A stretch of 64,000 nt of DNA from Planctomycetaceae bacterium UBA2671. Lineage in GTDB: Bacteria; Planctomycetota; Planctomycetia; Planctomycetales; Planctomycetaceae. The stretch is taken from contig DEML01000026.1 in assembly GCA_002359185.1 (NCBI GenBank), forward strand, positions 1 through 64,000. Reading direction: 5' to 3'. Within the stretch, counting starts at the first letter, position 1, and every line of letters starts with the position of its first letter. Shown here one piece after another: positions 28,215 to 37,486 of the stretch. The notes beneath the pieces are model-generated. The model was not told the origin of the DNA, did no database searches, and saw only the letters and a program-made list of their open reading frames with translations. The position numbers were made by a program, and so were the translations under genes.

Positions 28215-30604
28215 TTGACTGGATGCGCGAGCAGTTTTTTATCGAGTTGCCGAATATGTGGGGGGCTCCCGACTGGGCTATTCCTGCCTTAACTGCAGGC
28301 GCGTTGCTGTTTCTGCTGATTTTGTATTCTTATCGGGTCATCAAGGCTCCGTTGTGGCTCAAGTCTTGCTGCGGCCTCCTGAAAACTTTTGCGATTCTTC
28401 TGCTGGTTGCAACTCTTGTCGAACCGATGAGGAGTGATTTGAAACCGACGCCGGGAGCAAACGTCTTCGTCGTGCTCGCTGATCAGTCACAAAGTTTACA
28501 ACTGACGGATCCGGGGCAATCGTCCAGTCGAGCAGAAATCCTCAAAGCCAGTTTGAATCGCGAGCAAGCCTGGCAAGTACGTCTGGGACAGGATTTCGAA
28601 GTTCGTCGATATCAATTTGATACACAGATTTCGGGAGTGACCGACTTCGACGATTACACTGCGGAGGGTGAAGGTTCATCGATTGTTACTACATTGAATT
28701 CAGTAGCAGAGAGGTATCGCAATCGACCCACAGCCGGGATGCTACTATTTACCGATGGCAATGCTACGGATCTCTCTGCAATAGATTTCTCTGGGAATGA
28801 AACCGACTGGAGTCAATTTCCTCCAGTTTACCTTGTGGTACTGGGCGAGGAGAAATCTGGGAAAGATATCAGCGTTCGACGTGTCACTGCCAGTCAGACC
28901 AATTTTGAAGCCGCCCCCGTTACGATCATGGCTGAAATCAGTGCAACTGGAGTTGCTGGTGAATCCGTCGTCATTGAATTACTGGATGAAAAGTCAAACG
29001 TACTCAAAACAGAAACCGTGACCGATGTCCAGAGCGATCAGTCATTCGCTGTTCGATTTCAAGTGAAGCCGGAACAACGGGGAGTGTTGTTTTATCAGGT
29101 TCGTGCATTCCGAATAACTGAGGAAGGTGTCTTTGAAAAGCCCGAGAAGAGTACCGAAGCGACATTGCTCAACAATTCTCGATTGGTGATGGTCAATCGA
29201 GGTCAAGGGCCTTATAAAATTCTTTATGTTTCAGGACGGCCAAACTGGGAATTCAAGTTTCTGAATCGTGCTCTGGCTGGCGATGACGAAATCATTCTCC
29301 ACGCACTGGTTCGTATTGCAAAACGTGAGCCCAAGTTTCAATTTCGAGAAAAGGATTCTGATGCAAATCGAATTTTCACCAACACCGATGACGAAAAAAA
29401 AGAACAGGTCGAACGTTACGACGAACCGGTGTTATTGCGAGTCGGAAAATTGAATCGGGGAGAGCTCTCGGGTGGTTTTCCGAAAACACGAGAAGAATTG
29501 TATGAATACGACGCGGTCATCCTTGACGATTTGGAAGCGGAGTTCTTTACACAGGATCAGAAAACACTGTTGCAGGATTTTGTCAGTCAACGCGGCGGTG
29601 GATTTATGATGCTGGGTGGGATGGAGTCATTTGTTGAGGGAGAATATCACCGCACCCCTATTGGGGAAATGCTTCCGGTCTACTTAAGTGGAGTCAAGCA
29701 GTCATCAGGCTATGGAGATTTCAAACTGGAGTTAACGCGTGAAGGCAAGCTTGAGCCCTGGATACGTGTCCGTTCGACAGAACAGGAGGAGCAGATACGA
29801 CTCTCTGATATGCCACTGCTGCAGACCCTTAACCCGGTTGGAGCCCTCAAGCCGGCTGCCAGTCCCTTGACGATCATTCAAAATACTCAAGTCGAATCTG
29901 GGCCGGCTCTCGTGACACAACGTTACGGGAAGGGACGCACATGCGCGTTGATGATTGGAGATTTGTGGCGTTGGAAACTGTATCAGGATTCTCCCGACAA
30001 TGAAGATCTCGAAAAAGTCTGGCGACAAACAGCGCGCTGGCTGGTCGGAGAAGTCCCTCAACGCGTTCAGGTGAATTCTACTCGAAAACTGAATAATGCA
30101 GTTCAGCCGATCGAAATTGCTATCAATGTAAGTGATGAGTCATATCTGCCACTCGACAATGCAGACATTAAAATTGAAATCACACCACCGGTAGGGGAGA
30201 AAGTGACTCTGGTTGCATCTCCGAATGAAGCTTTTTCGGGAAAGTATGTTTCCAATTATGTGTCGCGGACTCCAGGGATTTATCGTGCAACGGTCAAGGC
30301 TTCAAATCCAGATGGAAGTGAAATCAATCAAACAGAAACCGGTTGGATTTCTGAACCTGTAACCGATGAATTTCTCAGTTTGAACCCGAATCGTGAATTT
30401 CTGGAAACGATTGCGGCGAAAACAGGTGGAGAGATTGTCAGTCTCAACGCCCTCGAAGAATTTGTCAGGTCTCTACCGGATCGAGAGATACCTGTTGTCG
30501 AGCCGGAAATCCATTCCATCTGGCACAAGTGGAGCATTTTTCTGCTTGCGGTTGGTCTGCTCGTTTCTGAATGGGGGCTCAGACGATGGAAGGGACTCGC
30601 CTGA
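28211..30604 (+). CDS. membrane protein with VWA-like and glutamine-amidotransferase-like domains
   Basis: 797 residues. Two N-terminal helices (about 23-42 and 57-75). A VWA-like segment has ADQSQSLQL in place of the DxSxS metal site and MLLFTDGNATD. A domain at about 330-500 (YKILYVSGRPNWEFKFLNRAL, then YDAVILDD and GGGFMMLGGMESF) resembles the amidotransferase-like domain seen in Bat-operon proteins without the catalytic Cys. A final C-terminal helix is LLAVGLLVSEWGL. Overlaps its upstream neighbour (ATGA) and is followed one base after the stop by the next gene. Part of the membrane complex predicted for this operon. Confidence 0.85.
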   Translation: MIDWMREQFFIELPNMWGAPDWAIPALTAGALLFLLILYSYRVIKAPLWLKSCCGLLKTFAILLLVATLVEPMRSDLKPTPGANVFVVLADQSQSLQLTDPGQSSSRAEILKASLNREQAWQVRLGQDFEVRRYQFDTQISGVTDFDDYTAEGEGSSIVTTLNSVAERYRNRPTAGMLLFTDGNATDLSAIDFSGNETDWSQFPPVYLVVLGEEKSGKDISVRRVTASQTNFEAAPVTIMAEISATGVAGESVVIELLDEKSNVLKTETVTDVQSDQSFAVRFQVKPEQRGVLFYQVRAFRITEEGVFEKPEKSTEATLLNNSRLVMVNRGQGPYKILYVSGRPNWEFKFLNRALAGDDEIILHALVRIAKREPKFQFREKDSDANRIFTNTDDEKKEQVERYDEPVLLRVGKLNRGELSGGFPKTREELYEYDAVILDDLEAEFFTQDQKTLLQDFVSQRGGGFMMLGGMESFVEGEYHRTPIGEMLPVYLSGVKQSSGYGDFKLELTREGKLEPWIRVRSTEQEEQIRLSDMPLLQTLNPVGALKPAASPLTIIQNTQVESGPALVTQRYGKGRTCALMIGDLWRWKLYQDSPDNEDLEKVWRQTARWLVGEVPQRVQVNSTRKLNNAVQPIEIAINVSDESYLPLDNADIKIEITPPVGEKVTLVASPNEAFSGKYVSNYVSRTPGIYRATVKASNPDGSEINQTETGWISEPVTDEFLSLNPNREFLETIAAKTGGEIVSLNALEEFVRSLPDREIPVVEPEIHSIWHKWSIFLLAVGLLVSEWGLRRWKGLA

Positions 30605-30605
30605 A

Positions 30606-31592
30606 ATGAAAGTTGTTTCTGCGTTTTTAATGCTCATTCTGGTTTCTCTCTCCAGTTCTTACGGGTTGGAGACACCTTCAAAAATGTCTCTCATTGTTGT
30701 TGTGGGAGAGCCGGGGGAGTCGACTTATGAAAAGATGTTTCAGGTGTGGGCTGACCGATGGGAACAAGCCGCGACGAAAGCTCAGTGCCAATGTGTACAG
30801 ATTGGTTTGCAAAAATCAACTTCTGAATCACATGATCGTGATGTGATCTTACAAACGCTCAAATCAATATCTGAGGATCAACCAGAGACGCTCTTGATCG
30901 TGATGATTGGACATGGAACGTTTGATGGCAGCAAAGCCAAGTTCAACTTGCGTGGACCTGATATCACGGCAGCAGAATTGAATGACAAACTTTCTGCAAT
31001 TTCCAGCCGTATTGCGATCATCAACTGCACTTCTGCCAGCGGACCATTCATTGAGCAGCTTTCTGCAGAGAATCGCGTGATCATTACTGCCACCCAAAGC
31101 GGGTTTGAATCAAACTTTGCTCGATTCGGTGACTATCTCTCGAAAACAATCGTCGATCCAGCCGCTGATCTTGATAAAGACGGTCAGACCTCTTTACTGG
31201 AAGCGTGGCTGGCTGCGTCGAAACAGACGCAGGAATACTATGAATCGCAATCTCAATTGGCGACTGAACATTCGATTCTGGATGATAATGCTGATCGAAA
31301 GGGAACACCTGCGGATTGGTTCCGAGGGATCCATCTCGTCAAGTCGACTCAAGACGATGCAATACCGGATGGAACGTTTGCAAATCAGTTCATTCTTGTT
31401 CCCGATCAAAATCATACCGCTTTGTCCGAAGATGTTCGGAATAAACGTGACCAACTTGAACTGAAACTTGCCAAACTTCGGCAACGTAAGTTGGAACTCT
31501 CTGAGTCAGAATACCTGAAGGAACTTGAAGCACTGCTGATTCCACTGGCAGAACTTTATCGCGAATCGAATTCTCAATCAGATGGAAATTAA
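30606..31592 (+). CDS. exported clan CD (legumain/caspase-like) peptidase-fold protein
   Basis: 328 residues from ATG 30606, directly after the preceding stop; an upstream extension to 30393 lies inside that gene. Signal peptide SAFLMLILVSLSSSYG. The core shows IVMIGHGTFDG (candidate catalytic H103), then IAIINCTSASGPFIE (candidate catalytic C141), and VIITATQSGFESNFARFGDYL, the spacing and strand-Cys pattern of clan CD cysteine peptidases (C13/C14). DLDKDGQTSLLEAW is an EF-hand-like stretch near the active domain. A charged C-terminal coiled coil ends the protein. The assignment is from motif pattern only; it may be an inactive relative. Last gene of the MoxR/Bat operon. Confidence 0.7.
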   Translation: MKVVSAFLMLILVSLSSSYGLETPSKMSLIVVVGEPGESTYEKMFQVWADRWEQAATKAQCQCVQIGLQKSTSESHDRDVILQTLKSISEDQPETLLIVMIGHGTFDGSKAKFNLRGPDITAAELNDKLSAISSRIAIINCTSASGPFIEQLSAENRVIITATQSGFESNFARFGDYLSKTIVDPAADLDKDGQTSLLEAWLAASKQTQEYYESQSQLATEHSILDDNADRKGTPADWFRGIHLVKSTQDDAIPDGTFANQFILVPDQNHTALSEDVRNKRDQLELKLAKLRQRKLELSESEYLKELEALLIPLAELYRESNSQSDGN

Positions 31593-31921
31593 AAGGAGAG
31601 ACTATCATTGCTTTTGAGTCTGATCCTCACAAGACATTTTTCTGGTCGTGTAAAATTCAAATTCGTATTATTGTTAACGTAAACTCCACATTGTGCATAA
31701 ACAGGTGATTAATATCGTAAATGAATGTGATTTCGGTTATAATTGGAATGAAGTAACGTGATGATTTCAATCTTTATGGCCTGAAGTCCTTCAGGGAATT
31801 GCATCGGTGTGCAGTATAAAAGAATGAAGGCTGTGGAATAATAAACATTAAAATATCTTTCGGCCTGTTCCTTATATCGCAACAAATAATAAGAAGCTCT
31901 TCATCAGAGGAGAAAAGTGCG
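31593..31921. other. promoter region of the PSD1-DUF1501 pair
   Basis: 329 AT-rich bases after the MoxR/Bat operon. One small hairpin (CCTGAAG/CTTCAGG at 31780-31795) may be a remnant terminator. No clear promoter boxes. A GAGG ribosome site at about 31909 precedes the next gene. Confidence 0.4.
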
Positions 31922-34468
31922 ATGTTGGTACGTTTGATTTATTGTATCGGTCTGTTATTGAATAGCAGCCTAATGCTCGTGGCGGACGAACCAGATAAGT
32001 TCGAGACGACTCTCTCCGCGACTGAAACAGAAACCGCAGATACATCTCGAACGTCTGATTCGGGGATCGACTTCTTTGAGTCGCAGATTCGTCCTGTTCT
32101 TATCAAGCATTGCTATGATTGTCACTCTACGGAATCGGGCACTGCTGAAGGGGGACTGCGCGTTGATGATCGCCACGCAATCCGTACTGGAGGTAGTCGA
32201 GGCCCGGCTATTGTGCCAGGTAAGCCGAACGCGAGTCTGCTATTGAGTGCGATATCTCATTCTGATGTCGATCTCAAGATGCCACCCAAAGAAGCGAAAC
32301 TTTCGGCGAATGTGATCCGTGATTTTGAGAAATGGATCGAAATGGGAGCACCCGATCCGCGCGACGGTGATGTTGCAACTGTTCCTGGTGACTGGTCTGG
32401 AATGGAAGCCGCTAAGACTCATTGGGCGTATCAAAAACCAAGACCGTCGGCTCCGCCAGAACTTGAAGACGATTCGTGGTCAGTCTCCGAAGTCGACCGT
32501 TTCATTCTTGCCCGATTAAGAGAACATCAACTCAAACCTGCTAATGATGCGAAACCTCAGATTCTCATACGGCGTCTGCATTTCGATCTCGTCGGTTTAC
32601 CACCTTCGCCAGAAGCAGTGAACCAGTTTGTGGCAACTTGTGAAGCAGAGGGTGTCGGTAAGGCTCTTGCTACTGAGGTTGATCGTCTGCTGGCTTCTTC
32701 CCGATTTGGTGAGCGTTGGGGGCGGCACTGGCTTGATGTGGCTCGCTTCGGTGAGTCCAGCGGCAAAGAAGCGAACATTCCGTTTCCTCATGCGTGGCGT
32801 TATCGCGATTATTTGATTGACAGCATAAATGCGGATGTGCCGATTGATCGATTCTTCACGGAACAACTCGCAGGAGATCTGTTGCCTTATGAATCTGACG
32901 AAGAGAGAGCCCGCCTGCTGATCGCAACAGGTTATCTCGCGGTTGGAACGAAGAATCTTTCAGAGTCGAATGAGAAACAATTCCAGGCAGACATATACGA
33001 CGAGCAGATCGACTCAATGAGTCGAGGAATGCTGGCCAGTTCAGTGGCCTGTGCCCGTTGTCACGATCACAAGTTTGATCCGTTTGCCATGCGGGACTAT
33101 TACTCACTGGCGGGAATATTTGCCAGTACGAAAACCTACTTCGGGACGTTTGTCTCACCTGCGAGTCAACAGGGAGGCGAGTTATTGCCGCTGCCACGTT
33201 TGCCAGACGAAGTGATTCTGCACAAAGGCGTTCCTGAGAAAAAAGTTTCCGAGATGAAAGAACAGCTTGCCGATCTTCGGGCGGAAGCAGCGGAGATGAA
33301 AGAGGCTCAGATCGCTCTCTTTTCAGGGAAGAAGCCGAAAAAAGTATTTACGCTTCGAGATGCTCTGGCGAACATCTGGAGGACTGGTCCGTTGGTTGGC
33401 AAACTGCAGACCATTGATGAGCAGGGGGAGCCGATCCCTATCGCGATGGGCGTTCTCGATTCGGACAAAATGATCGAGTCGCCTGTGTATTCCCGCGGTG
33501 ATGTGAATCGCCCCGGTGAAACCGTACCGCGAGCGTTTCCTCGTGCCATCGCGGTGTCTGATTCAATCGCGGTTCCCCCTGATGAAAGTGGTCGTCGGGA
33601 ATTGGCCATTTGGTTGACACATCCTGATCATCCGCTGACGAGTCGAGTTTTTGTAAATCGCGTCTGGCAGCATCTGTTTGGTGTCGGCCTCGTTTCGACG
33701 GTCGATAATTTCGGGACGACAGGAGCAGAGCCAACTCATCCTGAGTTACTCGACAACCTGGCGCTACAGTTCATTGAAGAGGGCTGGTCTTTAAAAACAT
33801 TGATACGCAAACTGGTTCTTTCCCGAACTTATCGTCAGGATTCTTCGTTTCGTGAAAATGCATTCCTGAGTGATCCTGAAAACCGGTTTCTCTGGCATAT
33901 GCCGAAACGACGCCTTGAAGCTGAGGCAATTCGCGATGCAATGTTGGCTATTTCAGGAGAACTCGACACGACACGACCGGAAGGATCTCTTGTTGCCCGG
34001 GTCATTCACGACCAACCGATTTCGCTGATTGGACTCGATAAGCGACTGCCGAAAGATCTGGATGGATCACTACATCGGTCGGTCTATCTTCCGGTTATTC
34101 GGGATCGATTACCGGACGTCCTGGAACTGTTTGACTTTGCCGAACCGAGCCTTGTCACGGGTGACCGTGAGCAAACCAATGTTCCGGTTCAGGCACTGTA
34201 TCTCATGAATAGTCCGTTCGTTTTGGAGCGGGCAAGGGGGCTGGCAACACGATTGATGAATGCAGCCGATAACGATCAGGATCGACTGCGGCTGGCCTAT
34301 CAGCTTTGTTTCAGTCGCGAACCGGATTCTTTTGAAGAACATTATGGGATGAAGTTTCTGGCGGAGGCAGGAGAAACGAACGACAAATCCCAGTCGGGTG
34401 CATCGTTAAATCTAGTCAGTTTCTGCCAGAGTTTACTCTCGACGGCAGAGTTTCGAAATCTCGACTGA
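31922..34468 (+). CDS. PSD1 (DUF1549/DUF1553) planctomycete cytochrome c protein
   Basis: 848 residues with a signal peptide (YCIGLLLNSSLMLVADE). A haem c motif CYDCH is at 64-68 in the planctomycete cytochrome domain (HCYDCHSTESGTAEGGLRVD). Then DUF1549 with RRLHFDLVGLPPSPEAV, ERWGRHWLDVARFGES and a second CxxCH in CARCHDHKFDPF, and DUF1553 with LTSRVFVNRVWQHLFG, TVDNFGTTG and RRLEAEAIRDAML. Predicted periplasmic. The downstream DUF1501 gene is the standard partner of this family. The reaction catalysed is unknown; sugar or polymer oxidation has been suggested from genome context only. Confidence 0.93.
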   Translation: MLVRLIYCIGLLLNSSLMLVADEPDKFETTLSATETETADTSRTSDSGIDFFESQIRPVLIKHCYDCHSTESGTAEGGLRVDDRHAIRTGGSRGPAIVPGKPNASLLLSAISHSDVDLKMPPKEAKLSANVIRDFEKWIEMGAPDPRDGDVATVPGDWSGMEAAKTHWAYQKPRPSAPPELEDDSWSVSEVDRFILARLREHQLKPANDAKPQILIRRLHFDLVGLPPSPEAVNQFVATCEAEGVGKALATEVDRLLASSRFGERWGRHWLDVARFGESSGKEANIPFPHAWRYRDYLIDSINADVPIDRFFTEQLAGDLLPYESDEERARLLIATGYLAVGTKNLSESNEKQFQADIYDEQIDSMSRGMLASSVACARCHDHKFDPFAMRDYYSLAGIFASTKTYFGTFVSPASQQGGELLPLPRLPDEVILHKGVPEKKVSEMKEQLADLRAEAAEMKEAQIALFSGKKPKKVFTLRDALANIWRTGPLVGKLQTIDEQGEPIPIAMGVLDSDKMIESPVYSRGDVNRPGETVPRAFPRAIAVSDSIAVPPDESGRRELAIWLTHPDHPLTSRVFVNRVWQHLFGVGLVSTVDNFGTTGAEPTHPELLDNLALQFIEEGWSLKTLIRKLVLSRTYRQDSSFRENAFLSDPENRFLWHMPKRRLEAEAIRDAMLAISGELDTTRPEGSLVARVIHDQPISLIGLDKRLPKDLDGSLHRSVYLPVIRDRLPDVLELFDFAEPSLVTGDREQTNVPVQALYLMNSPFVLERARGLATRLMNAADNDQDRLRLAYQLCFSREPDSFEEHYGMKFLAEAGETNDKSQSGASLNLVSFCQSLLSTAEFRNLD

Positions 34469-34547
34469 CAAGCAAACGACACTTCCAAAAACAAAAACAG
34501 TACCAGTTCAATACACATAATTTTATCAGGCAAACGGAGGTGCAATT

Positions 34548-35984
34548 ATGAAACTTCCTCAGACGCAATATTCTCGTCGCACGGCTCTGCAGTCACTCGC
34601 ATCCGGATTTGGCTATCTGGCGTTTGCGGGACTTGCCCATGATCAGGCGGTGCGGGGACAAAGTCCATCCGGCGAAGGGCTGGCTGTCAAGCCGACTCAT
34701 TTTACTCCGCGAGCGAAACGAGTCATTTTTCTCTGCATGAATGGCGGCCCGTCGCATGTGGATCTGTTCGATTACAAACCGATGTTAAGCGACAAGGAAG
34801 GGCACAAAACTGCGGAGAGCGTTTTACGGGGAAATGCTGCTCTGATGGGATCACCTTTTGGATTCAAACGGCAAGGTGAATCGGGGCAATGGTTTTCGGA
34901 ATTGCTTCCGAATCTGGCTCAGCACGCCGACGACATTTGCTTTCTTAAAAGTATGCACACGGATTTGCCAAACCACGCTCAAGCATTTATTCAGATGCAT
35001 ACCGGTAGTTTTCAATTCACGCGGCCTTCCGTCGGCGCGTGGTCGCTGTATGGTTTAGGAACGGAGAACGAAAATCTGCCGGGCTTTGTGACACTGAATC
35101 CCCCATCCGATAACGGCGGTGCGCAAAACTATGGAAGTGCATTTCTTCCAGCGATTTGCCAGGCAACCAAAATCGGCACAAACCAGATTCCCGGCTTTTA
35201 TGCGGCTCTACTGGGTGTCGATAAGGAGCCCGGACCACCCCTGAAAAATATTGAGAATTCACTGCTGTCAAACGAGATGCAGCGGAAACAGTTGGATCTG
35301 ATTCGTGATCTGAATGCACACAAACTGAGTCAGGATGTGTATCACCCGGAAATCGAAGGCGCGATTGAATCGTTTGAACTCGCATTTCGGATGCAGGATG
35401 AAGTTCCTGAGCTACTCGATGTCTCCTCTGAGACCGAACAGACTCTTGAGTCATACGGAGTTGGAGCAGGCAAGCCGACTGACCTGTTTGGCAGACAATG
35501 TCTGCTCGCCCGACGTATGGTGGAAGCGGGAGTTCGTTTTGTGGAAGTGACCTCTCCTGCGAAATGGGATCATCACTTCCTGTTGGAGTCGGAACTGCAA
35601 AAGAGTTGCGAACAGACCGACCAGCCCGTTGCGGCTCTTCTGGCCGATCTCAAGCAGCGTGGTCTGCTCGATGACACGCTCGTCATCTGGGCGGGTGAGT
35701 TTGGTCGAACTCCGTACGCGCAGAGCGGTACAGGGCGTGATCACAATAACAAAGGTTATACACTCTGGATGGCAGGTGGCGGCGTGAAAGGGGGACTCAG
35801 TTATGGTGCGACGGACGAACTGGGATATCAGGCCGTCGAGAATCCAATCCATATTCACGACTGGCACGCGACAATTTTGCATCTACTCGGTTTGGATCAC
35901 AAACAGCTGACATACAATTATGCGGGACGAAATTTCCGACTGACCGATGTGTATGGAAATGTCGTTCATGACATTATGACGTGA
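34548..35984 (+). CDS. DUF1501 family protein
   Basis: 478 residues with GGAGG ten bases before the ATG. The N-terminus SRRTALQSLASGFGYLAFAGL is a twin-arginine-like leader. Signature blocks: IFLCMNGGPSHVDLFDYKP, LPNHAQAFIQMHTG, WAGEFGRTPYAQ and the C-terminal HDWHATILHLLGLDH with RLTDVYGNVVHDI. DUF1501 belongs to the alkaline-phosphatase-like fold, with several conserved Asp/His possible metal ligands. Exported partner of the PSD1 cytochrome encoded 79 bases upstream. It converges on the WD40-cytochrome gene with only 19 bases between stops. Confidence 0.93.
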   Translation: MKLPQTQYSRRTALQSLASGFGYLAFAGLAHDQAVRGQSPSGEGLAVKPTHFTPRAKRVIFLCMNGGPSHVDLFDYKPMLSDKEGHKTAESVLRGNAALMGSPFGFKRQGESGQWFSELLPNLAQHADDICFLKSMHTDLPNHAQAFIQMHTGSFQFTRPSVGAWSLYGLGTENENLPGFVTLNPPSDNGGAQNYGSAFLPAICQATKIGTNQIPGFYAALLGVDKEPGPPLKNIENSLLSNEMQRKQLDLIRDLNAHKLSQDVYHPEIEGAIESFELAFRMQDEVPELLDVSSETEQTLESYGVGAGKPTDLFGRQCLLARRMVEAGVRFVEVTSPAKWDHHFLLESELQKSCEQTDQPVAALLADLKQRGLLDDTLVIWAGEFGRTPYAQSGTGRDHNNKGYTLWMAGGGVKGGLSYGATDELGYQAVENPIHIHDWHATILHLLGLDHKQLTYNYAGRNFRLTDVYGNVVHDIMT

Positions 35985-36003
35985 GCAGCTGATACTTGTC
36001 AGC

Positions 36004-37422
36004 TTAAGGCAGCTTCCAGGAGTGCAGTTTGCCGGCAGTATCTCCAGCGAGTATTGTGGAGCCATCGCTTGAAACTGCGACTCTGGTCGGAAGAATTCGT
36101 ACTCCCGGCGGAAGATGGTTTTCCCTGGCTTCATGATCAGTGATCGAAAAGTTCTTCAGTTCTTTCCCCTCAGCTGACCAGAGTTTGATCGTTCCATCGC
36201 GTCCGCAAGTGGCGAGTTCTCCGTTCGGTCCGAACTGGCAGTCGAGCACTCCATCAGCATGAGCGTTGGGTTTATTTGCCAGCGGCCAGCCATCCTTCAC
36301 ATCCCACCAGATAACGGTGCCATCCTCTCCACAAGAAGCAACCACCGCAGAGTCGGACCGCCAGGAAAGTGCGCGAACAGATTTTTTATGTTCGGATAGC
36401 GGAAGAATTACTCCACCGGATTTTCCGTCCCAGAGATGAATGTTGCCAATTCTGTCTGCTGTTGCCAGATATTTCCCGTCGGGTGAAAAGGCGACGGCAG
36501 TCACCCAGTCGGTGTGTTTTTCAATAGTTGACTTGAGACTTCCGTCTTCAGTGGAATAGAGTTTCACGAGCCGACTCGTGCAGCCGATCGCAACCAGTTT
36601 TTCATCGGGAGAGATATCAGCCGCGATAATTGCATCCGGCTCATCTCCTACGCTGGCCAGTCGTTTGCCAGTGGCGACATCATAGAGTACTGCCGCCCCA
36701 CTTTGGACGGGTTTACCACCAGCTGCCAGCAGCAAACGCCCTGAGCGGCTGAAGGTGAGTACGAGTGGCTCACCTTCTGGAAATGGAATTGCACCATAGG
36801 GATTATTGGTTGTCGGATCGAACAGATCAATGGCCCCATAATCACTTGTGGCAGCGACTGGTGCTCGACTGCTGACAGCCAGCGCTAACACAGGATACGG
36901 CCGCAATGTCGTAACTTGAGGAAATGTCGTCAGGTCAGAAGGGATTGCACCCGGACCAGAATCATTTGTAGAAGCCGCGGGTTTGAAGCCGAGTGTTCGC
37001 ATTTCAGCTACTGAACTGCCCGAGTTTTCACGCAGCCCGGTGTCGATCCATTTCCTAATCAGATCGATCACTTCAGGAGCGAGTGGATCGCCGTCAGGTG
37101 GCATTCGTTCTCCATCCTCTGTCGAAGTCAACACTTCAATCAGACGACTCGCCGAAGATCGGCCAGCCACGACGATTTCTCCTCCGCCACTTCCTTTGAT
37201 CGTATTTGCATAATTCGCAAGATTCAGACCGGCTTCCTGCTTTCCATCCCCATGGCAAGGCGCACAGGATTTTTTGAGGACCGGGAAGACATGATCTTCA
37301 TAGGTGATCGGTTTGTCTGTATCCGTACCCTTGCTTTCATCAGCCTGAATGCCGGAACCGCTGACCAGAAAAATGACAGCCGAGAGAAGTGGCAGTGTCA
37401 GGCGGCTGAGCAGGAACATCAT
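36004..37422 (-). CDS. planctomycete cytochrome c fused to WD40 beta-propeller
   Basis: 472 residues from ATG 37422, picked because GGAG stands six bases upstream and a signal peptide follows (FLLSRLTLPLLSAVIFLVSG); a frame extension to 37563 has no leader. The haem c motif is in KSCAPCHGDGKQEAGLNL. Then come six or seven WD40 blades, for example FSPDGKYLATADRIGNIHLWD and SWRSDSAVVASCGEDGTVIWWD. The propeller is probably a protein-docking platform for the redox domain. Last gene of the minus-strand operon 43710-36004. Confidence 0.92.
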   Translation of the reverse strand: MMFLLSRLTLPLLSAVIFLVSGSGIQADESKGTDTDKPITYEDHVFPVLKKSCAPCHGDGKQEAGLNLANYANTIKGSGGGEIVVAGRSSASRLIEVLTSTEDGERMPPDGDPLAPEVIDLIRKWIDTGLRENSGSSVAEMRTLGFKPAASTNDSGPGAIPSDLTTFPQVTTLRPYPVLALAVSSRAPVAATSDYGAIDLFDPTTNNPYGAIPFPEGEPLVLTFSRSGRLLLAAGGKPVQSGAAVLYDVATGKRLASVGDEPDAIIAADISPDEKLVAIGCTSRLVKLYSTEDGSLKSTIEKHTDWVTAVAFSPDGKYLATADRIGNIHLWDGKSGGVILPLSEHKKSVRALSWRSDSAVVASCGEDGTVIWWDVKDGWPLANKPNAHADGVLDCQFGPNGELATCGRDGTIKLWSAEGKELKNFSITDHEARENHLPPGVRILPTRVAVSSDGSTILAGDTAGKLHSWKLP

Positions 37423-37486
37423 CTTTATCTCCGAATCGAGTGAGTTAAATCTTATCTGTAATGAGGGGTGGGAACTCGTCAAAATA

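Noticed and set aside
35987..36004. Small hairpin AGCTGA/TCAGCT between convergent genes
   Set aside because: Only six base pairs and no T-run; too weak to call a terminator.
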